This document shows, in pieces, positions 58,026-64,000 of a stretch of 64,000 nt of DNA. This DNA comes from Gerris lacustris (lineage: Eukaryota; Arthropoda; Insecta; Hemiptera; Gerridae). Position 1 is the first letter of the stretch. The number at the start of each line of letters is the position of its first letter. Location: positions 44,320,329 to 44,384,328 of the forward strand of contig OX578282.1 in NCBI GenBank assembly GCA_951217055.1, written 5' to 3'. The notes under the pieces are model-generated. The model made no database searches. It was given only the letters and a program-made list of their open reading frames with translations, and was not told the DNA's origin. A program made the translations under genes and the position numbers.

Positions 58026-58565
58026 AGGGTGTCACAGAATAACTATTCCTAATCTCACAAATGATAGAGGGCACTTAAATAAATATTTCATTAATAAACT
58101 AACCGAAAATTTCTCAGTGTCAAGATTCAAGATAAACTTGAAATCTTTAAAAACAATCTCAATTACAACAGGAAAGAGTAGTTACTTAATAAATTGAAGC
58201 ATTTAAGTTAAGGAACAGTATATTATAAATAATACTGCACCAAACTTTTTAAAAATTTGTTCGAAGTTACGACCACCATTTTCGATACACAAGTTGTAAA
58301 GATGTGTAATCAACTGCTGAATTCTTCGAAATAGCTTCGGATGTTCACGAATATCATCATACGCTAGAATGATTCGAGCCATTTACTCTTCTTTTGTATT
58401 AACAACTGTCTCATAAACCAGTGATTTAATATGTCCTATAAAATACGAAAATTGACTGGAGTAATATTTGGTAAACGTGTAGACCAAGAAATCGTCCCCC
58501 TCTTCCGATTCATAAGTGTCCTTTATCATTTTTGAAAATGAGGAATAGTTATTCTGTGAAACCCT
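58026..58565 (-). mobile_element. Mini-mariner/Tc1-type element (540 bp)
   Basis: The ends AGGGTGTCACAGAATAACTA (58026) and its imperfect complement ending ACCCT (58565; AGGGTTTCACAGAATAACTA reversed) match over about 24 bases. The left flank has TA but the right does not, so the TA duplication is not confirmed. It carries a broken transposase tail on the minus strand and is far too short to be autonomous. Confidence 0.72.
58225..58470 (-). pseudogene. Mariner/Tc1-like transposase, C-terminal fragment
   Basis: On the minus strand FIGHIKSLVYETVVNTKEE is followed in frame by one stop, then ARIILAYDDIREHPKLF and LCIENGGRNFEQIF. This is the C-terminal pattern of insect IS630/Tc1/mariner transposases of the DFFLWG(H/Y)-KSLVYE type, which end with a Cys-Ile...GG-FEQLL motif. 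The catalytic core is missing. The in-frame stop and damaged FFLWG motif (SYFIGH) show decay. Confidence 0.75.
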
Positions 58566-58982
58566 GTTGACTTTTCCATATCTCATATATTCGGCATGTC
58601 CAGGCTTCATTGAGCGCTGCAGACTAGGCACTGATGATGGCTAAAAGCTGCTTTCTTAAACAAATTCCAATATGACAATTTATGTTAATCCTTTACTCTT
58701 ATTCTTTTAGAGAAGAATTTTTAGATTTTTATGATTTAATAGTCTCAAAAGTTATTTGCCAAACTAAAAACGCCAAGTAGTTGATTTTATTATTATTCAT
58801 TGTGAATAAACCACAATTGCTTAGCAACTTAAGTGGTTGTTAAATCTTTAATACATATTATCAATTGAAAGAATAAATTAAAGGAAGGGTTCATATAATA
58901 TTATGATTATTTCGAGTAGTCGTAAAAATTAAATCAATAAATTATAACAATGCAATTGTTGAAATACCAACCATCTAGTATA

Positions 58983-59543
58983 AAGGGTGCCAAATTGAAC
59001 GCAAGATTTGAATTTGCCGCCATTATTGTGCAATAAATTATTGGCAACCCTGAAAAAAAAAACAAAAAAAAAACAATTCGGCAGCTAAGAGTTTAGGGTT
59101 AGTTATTATGGAGCGTTACATGTTCGTGATTTAACACAATAAAATTATTTTATTTAATTTAACTTATTTAATGTATTTATTTAATTTAACCCCCCTAGAT
59201 CGTGTGATTTAATACCACTAGATTTCTTTTTATGGGGTTATTTGAAGTCAAAGGTCCCACCACAAACAATGTCAATAAGCCCACAACCACCGGTGCACTA
59301 CAGGAGGAAATTAAACGCTGCATCAACGAAATTCAGCCACATTTATGCAAAATGGTCATGGGAAATTTCGACTATAGAGTGCATATGTGCCAGCAAATCC
59401 GTGGAGGCCATTTGCCTGATGTGTTATTCCATAAATAACCCTATCCTATGTATTTTATGATTCAATAAAAAAATAACAATCTAAAGACTAAAAACTGTGT
59501 TTTCTATTTAATTCAAATCTTGCTTTTATTTTGGGACACCCTT
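58983..59543 (+). mobile_element. Mini-mariner/Tc1-type element (561 bp) with TA duplication
   Basis: The ends AAGGGTGCCAAATTGAACGC (58983) and, reversed, AAGGGTGTCCCAAAATAAAA (59543) both lead into GCAAGATTTGAATT, giving inverted repeats of 32-34 bases. TA lies directly outside each end (58981-58982 and 59544-59545), the expected target duplication. Inside are the first codons and the last ~80 codons of a transposase, so it arose by internal deletion. It differs from the neighbour at 58026-58565 in both ends and tail. Confidence 0.87.
59108..59438 (+). pseudogene. Mariner/Tc1-like transposase, internally deleted
   Basis: ATG at 59108 opens MERYMFV and then stops, resembling the N-terminus of insect IS630-type transposases. 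After about 80 AT-rich bases the C-terminal part resumes at 59193: RSCDLIPLDFFLWGYLKSKV, where the D before FF corresponds to the third catalytic acidic residue of the DDE/D triad. A frameshift near 59250-59275 leads to NKPTTTGALQEEIKRC, INEIQPHLC and a RGGHLPDVLFHK ending at 59438. The first two catalytic residues and the DNA-binding domain are gone. Confidence 0.8.
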
Positions 59544-59545
59544 TA

Positions 59546-60560
59546 CATGTGATTGATGACGTAATATACATGCGTGATTGACAAATACGTTCTAAAATAT
59601 AACACATTTTAGTTGCTAATTTCTAATTAAATTAATTAAAATATGACGATATCCCATGTGTATACCCTGTATAATAAATACCGTATTTTTTTCTGTTTTA
59701 GGTATGTTCGATATGTCTCCACGACATATTTCGTTTTCGGAGCGTTACCAGGGTATGACATTTTTGTTTTATTACCAACTTCTATCTTTAAGCTTTTTGT
59801 TCTGTTATTTTGTACTGACTTGGAAAACAAATATTTGCTTTGATGTATACAACAAAATAATCAGTAATTGGTTTTGTTTCGTAAAAATTGTTTTTTCCCT
59901 TTTTAATAAAAACCGATTCCATTTTTTAATATAATTAATTAGGCATGATTTTAAGGCATTCTTTTACCCATCTTTTCACACGAGTTAAATATTAATCATA
60001 TTAGCTTAGGTCTATCTAGGGATGGTTTGTGGGCATTATTTAATTAAAGTAATAGGTTTTTTATTAATTATATTTCGTTGAGGCCAGAGTCCGATGGTTT
60101 GGTCTACTCGTGTGTTGAGGCCAGAGTTTATTTTTTTCCTTTGGTTTTTATATTGTAGACCGGCGCTATATCTTGTTGAAAGAACGGTATTCTTTTTTTT
60201 TGTAGGGTTCTATCTACCTTTTTTTTACTTTAATCAGCTAAATGAAAACTGAGTTCTTTCTTTACGTTCATTCACCTGTATGATTTGTTATATATAAATG
60301 TTTTTCTATTTTCATTCCCTTTATTCTGTTTAGGTTTTATTCCTTTCTAATTTATTATTGTTATAGCATTCTTTGCTTCTTTCTATTATAGTGCTTCTTT
60401 TTTTATAATTTCTTAATGCTCATTGTGTTTTGTCTCCATTGTTTTATTTAATAAATTGCGCTGAGTATATTAATTCACAAATGAATATTTCTAAGAGAAA
60501 TGTTTAAACTTATGAATCCGAACTCATGTCCGAATTAAATCAGTAAAGTGCTCTCTTCAC
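59546..60560. other. AT-rich non-coding stretch
   Basis: GAGGCCAGAGT appears twice (about 60079 and 60117). No gene recognised; the 92-codon frame at 59656-59934 is Phe-rich and incidental. Confidence 0.45.
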
Positions 60561-60699
60561 AATAGCTTTATTAAGGTGAAAACCGACTTTCAACCGCAAA
60601 CGGTCATTATCAGATCCGGAGAGGCGGAGAAGAGGAATCAGCATATAACTGGACACACAGTTTGCGGTTTAAATCCGGTTTTCCCTTAATGAAGCTATT
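60561..60699. repeat. 139-bp hairpin element (MITE-like)
   Basis: The left arm AATAGCTTTATTAAGG... (60561-60601) and right arm (60660-60699) are complementary over about 40 bases with few mismatches, ending in ACCGCAAAC / GTTTGCGGT. A 58-base purine-rich loop (GGAGAGGCGGAGAAGAGG) separates them. No target duplication found. Confidence 0.68.
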
Positions 60700-63275
60700 G
60701 TTTATAAACAGTATTTACTTCTTTGGAGCAGTCTAGAGTTACTTGACTGCTTCATTTTGAAAATAATACTAAATTAATTTTTTATATATCTAACCTACCA
60801 CTACCAGCATCTACTAAATCTAATCCCTTCGAGAGAAACCTCTTTTTTTAGGGTATAAATCCCAGCACTTCAATCCCTGTAACATTTTGCTTAGTCAAGG
60901 AAGCTATAATTGTGTAAACAATGTATGTGGTTTGTTACTACGTAATTGATTACTTCATAGCAGCTTACTTATAAATTGTCGACGTCGGTATCCAATCTCT
61001 TACCCGCTATCTTTATCTTATTTAGTATGCACTTTTAGTATAGTTTTAGTTTCTTTGCACCAGGTGGAGAAGGTGATTTTTCTACTTAACATATTAAAAT
61101 AAAAATAGTATTGTATTGATCCTTTAATTCCCTGGCATATTATTCTTCATCATGCCTGGAAGCTATGAATTTTATAATCCATTAAGCATTAAACTTAAAT
61201 TTTACAGTTCAACTGGGTTATAGAGACCAAATTATTTTCCTACTTCGATCTACTTCCTTACTTACTACTTATTTCAGTCCTTGACTATATTTTTATTCTC
61301 ATAATGTAATATTGTAACTGATTTTATAAACGAGATAAACCGGCTTTGGGGATCAATACGCTGAATCAGTGTCACTAATAAGTACAAGACTAGTAATAAG
61401 CCATCTGTTTTGCGTTAAGGCCCTTGTGATCTAATTCGCTACGGAGTTATTGTTATGATGGATGTCTACCTTTTTAACGTCTAAAATAAAAATCAAGAGG
61501 TGCTAAGAGTCAATATATTATATTAATGGACAGGACAAAGTTGTGACAAATTAAACATTTCTAGTTCAAGACTATTTACATCGTTTGATATCTAGTTCCT
61601 TCTATCTTTTTTCTTTCTTTCCGAAGCAGTTCATTACCTCATGTCATTTGTAAATCCATTTGACTTACCTCTGTAGATACCTTTGTTATTCCCAGGTTAA
61701 TTTAAATTCTCCTGTTTTAGGTGAGTTCTCTTGTTTTCCGAGTTAAGCTACGGAATAGCAATATCATACTTTGTTAGTTCCTGGTGGATAACATTACCTA
61801 ATGTTGTAACATGCTCTGATTCCATTACTATGAATTTTGGATTCTACATGTTGAGAGTTCTCCCTAATACAGCACTTGCAATAAATGCATATTAAACTCT
61901 TTAGAGAAAACTAAATTTCACCATTAAAGCTTAGAATGAATCAAGGGAGTTCGTTAATGCTAAAACTACTTGTCGGCTGTCGGCTAGTTTTATCATCCTA
62001 CCGCTTTTAACTTGTTGCTGGTGTTTTCAAAGATTAAACAGGACTGCTTTTACATTTTACTTGGTTATTATTAAAAATTAAATGTCTTGTAGATGTTATT
62101 GGTTTTTAATAATTATTGCTAAAGGGTATAATTTGGAATCAATCAATTCTTTTATAAATCTCAACATCAATATTTGATCAAAATTTGTTAAAGAAAGAGG
62201 AAGAGCGAGAAAGAAGAAGAAGAAGAAAAAAAAGAAGAAAAAAAAAAAAAAATACAATCTTGATTATTTGTTGAAAAAAAGATTAGGGGTAGTGTTGAAC
62301 GAGCCTGTTTTCTTCTCCTTGGTTTACAAAGCCCTTGGTTTAAGACGGGCTCTGAAGCAAAAACAATTCCCTCCCACCTTGGAGATGTAAAGAAAAAGAG
62401 GTAGCAGGTGTACGCCCTGGGATATACCGGTGGTTTTTACTTGGATTACAGCCTTGCTTCCATGGGACCTCTATCACTTCACTAAAACCTTATCACTTCT
62501 ACAGAGGCACAGGTGATAACGGCATGGACATGTAACAATCCGAAACATAACATTTCCATTTGAAATGAAAATTTTCAAAATGGAAACAGGACATTGTTGG
62601 AATTGTGTCAATCTGTGTCCAACAGAGGTATACCACTTTAATCAATTCTCGATTAAGCTCGATATAGAGACCTTGAAAGTAAACATTTCAACAGGAGGTT
62701 TTTTTGTTTTTTTTATCAATTTTTTCAACTCTTTAAAAACTTCCAAAAAGGTTTTGCAGATATTTATATTTGAAAATTGCTGAAGATGAAAAACTGATCC
62801 CTGCATTATTCGACAACTAAACAAAAGTAAAATATACAGTTTCATCCACTTTAATTTATTAAAGTTTGTCAATAGATATCTACTTTTTTAGAGATTGTGG
62901 TCTGAAAATTAGTGAATGATTTTCTTAATTTCTAGAAATTTTTTTAAATATTTCAGACAACCCTTAAGACAGTTTGTGTATTACATTACACACGGTCTAT
63001 GTAAAGCATTTGTAATTTTTACTCACCTTCCCATACTTGAGTATATTTTTATGCATTATTTAGAAGTTCACATTAATTAACCTCTTTATAAGAATTCGTA
63101 TTGATTCTAGTTCTAGTTATACTAAGTAATGGATTAAAGAAGTCTTCTTTACATGCCTCGAAAAATTATAACTGCTAACTAATTAAACTGCTTATAAAAT
63201 AAAGCAGTTTCTTCTATAATTGTTTTGCGTAATATTCCAAACTATAAATTTTTCTTGGTACATTCAAGGGCAGTC
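60700..63275. other. AT-rich non-coding stretch with a purine tract
   Basis: A purine-only tract of GAA/GAAA units lies at about 62188-62251. Otherwise no gene, RNA or repeat is recognised. Confidence 0.45.
62188..62251 (+). repeat. Purine (GAA-rich) tract
   Basis: Almost pure A/G run: AAGAGGAAGAGCGAGAAAGA followed by AAGAAG units and a poly-A end. It may form triplex structures and is prone to slippage. Confidence 0.85.
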
Positions 63276-63362
63276 TTAAGCCTCATTTACACGGTGATAG
63301 TTAATGCGATAGTTGCTGTCGTGGCAGAGATACTATCATATCTACTTCTACTAGATATATAT

Positions 63363-63736
63363 CGACTGTGTACCTGCAAAACCTCGTAACCCCAAAAACT
63401 AAATTTTTCAGGAGAAGCCAAAAACGTTGTTTTAAAAAACTATATTTTTATATTTTCTTTACATTTATTTTGATTTTAATTAATTTTACTGAAACACTTA
63501 AACGTATCCCACAACTAGTTAAAGACTTACAATGCATGGGGGGTAACGAGGTTTTGAAACCTATTTGTACACTTTAGTTAAATGATGAATGCGAAGTTTT
63601 ACAATAATTTCTATAAAATAATTGCTTAAGGCTTACTAGCTTTTGCACATAGGTAGATATTAATAATATCTATCAAAAAATGCAATAAAAAAATCTCGAT
63701 TTTGAGGGTTACGAGGTATTGCAGGTACACAGTCGA
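63363..63736. repeat. Inverted repeat pair (31 bp, one mismatch)
   Basis: TCGACTGTGTACCTGCAA...CCTCGTAACCC (63363-63393) is matched in reverse by GGGTTACGAGG...TTGCAGGTACACAGTCGA (63706-63736) at 30 of 31 bases. The 374-base unit looks like a small inverted-repeat element or two inverted copies of one repeat end. It overlaps the family described next. Confidence 0.65.
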
Positions 63737-63798
63737 TGTATAAATTAGTGAGTAGGCTTTCTGGGGTAGGCTCGTAATAATCTGCTTGGTTTTCCGGT

Positions 63799-64000
63799 GA
63801 AATCCGCGTCACGAAGGGGTTGAAGTCCGACGTTTCGCTTCTACTACTGGAAGCATCTTCAGGGGTGTGGTGCATCGTGATGTTTACTTGTAAAACCACA
63901 AGACGTACTAAGTATGTACTAAGTACTAAGTATGTCCTGTTGTGTTGTTCTATAAAGTAGCAAAACGTCGCACTTCAACCCCTTCGTGATGTGGATTTAC
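63799..64000. repeat. Head-to-head repeat ends, cut by the window edge
   Basis: AAACGTCGCACTTCAACCCC TTCGTGATG at the plus-strand end of the window (63963-63992) recurs, inverted, at about 63806-63836 (GAAACGTCGGACTTCAACCC reversed). TATGTACTAAGTACTAAGTATGT between them is itself a local palindromic repeat. The minus-strand frame 63660-63899 crosses one arm (PEDASSSRSETSDFNPFVTR) and is probably repeat-derived. The GAAACGTCGG phrase is common at ends of arthropod Penelope-like and other retroelements; that link is inference. Confidence 0.5.

Noticed and set aside
63820..63880. Hammerhead ribozyme on the minus strand (CTGAAGA ... GAAGC GAAAC)
   Set aside because: The core motifs are present, but stem II only pairs if a U is bulged directly after CUGAAGA, and no convincing stem I or cleavage-site triplet was found. 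A covariance-model search (Infernal) would be decisive.

Overview
The window looks like AT-rich nuclear DNA from an animal, most likely an arthropod (probably an insect; species not determined). The reasons are the complement of mobile elements: a tRNA-headed SINE, a Helitron, a hAT element with an 8-bp target duplication, two small mariner/Tc1-type elements whose transposase tails resemble insect copies, a short LTR retrotransposon primed by tRNA-Ser, and LINE 3' ends. There are also long (AT)n and (GACA)n runs, and no dense, operon-like coding. I found no intact host protein-coding gene. Nearly all open frames of 60-100 codons are what AT-rich DNA gives by chance. If host genes cross this window, they do so as introns or as short exons I cannot identify.

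Layout. 1-3.2 kb: AT-rich, small hairpins. 3.2-5.7 kb: several copies of an unclassified dispersed repeat (called S here), one hit by a SINE with a perfect 13-bp target duplication. 5.7-10.6 kb: mostly unique AT-rich DNA with half of a foldback element near 8.7 kb. 10.6-12.85 kb: an 18-unit array of a 52-bp repeat, interrupted by a complete 1,286-bp LTR element carrying one 355-codon gag-like frame. 14-16 kb: small inverted-repeat elements and a dead LINE 3' end. 17-24 kb: tRNA-like fragments, two long (TA)n tracts, a 22-bp minisatellite, a terminal-inverted-repeat element built of 287-bp tandem units, and a 548-bp element with perfect 24-bp ends. 27-28.1 kb: one more unclassified repeat.

28.1-42.6 kb: a dispersed repeat (called X) is split by a hAT element. 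From inside that hAT element a 7.12-kb block (hAT remainder, X remainder, a Helitron, an S copy) is repeated head-to-tail almost without change. A second X copy at 43.5-44.3 kb lacks the hAT element and shows the empty site. 45-64 kb: mostly AT-rich DNA with a foldback element, a LINE 3' relic, a GC-rich promoter-like block near 55.3 kb, two adjacent mini-mariners, hairpin elements, and an inverted-repeat family cut by the right edge.

The parts do not form one pathway. The history that can be read is of nested insertion and duplication: S then SINE; minisatellite then LTR element; X then hAT then tandem duplication. The best candidate for something little described is the small LTR element with a gag frame fused to an integrase tail and no protease, reverse transcriptase or integrase core.
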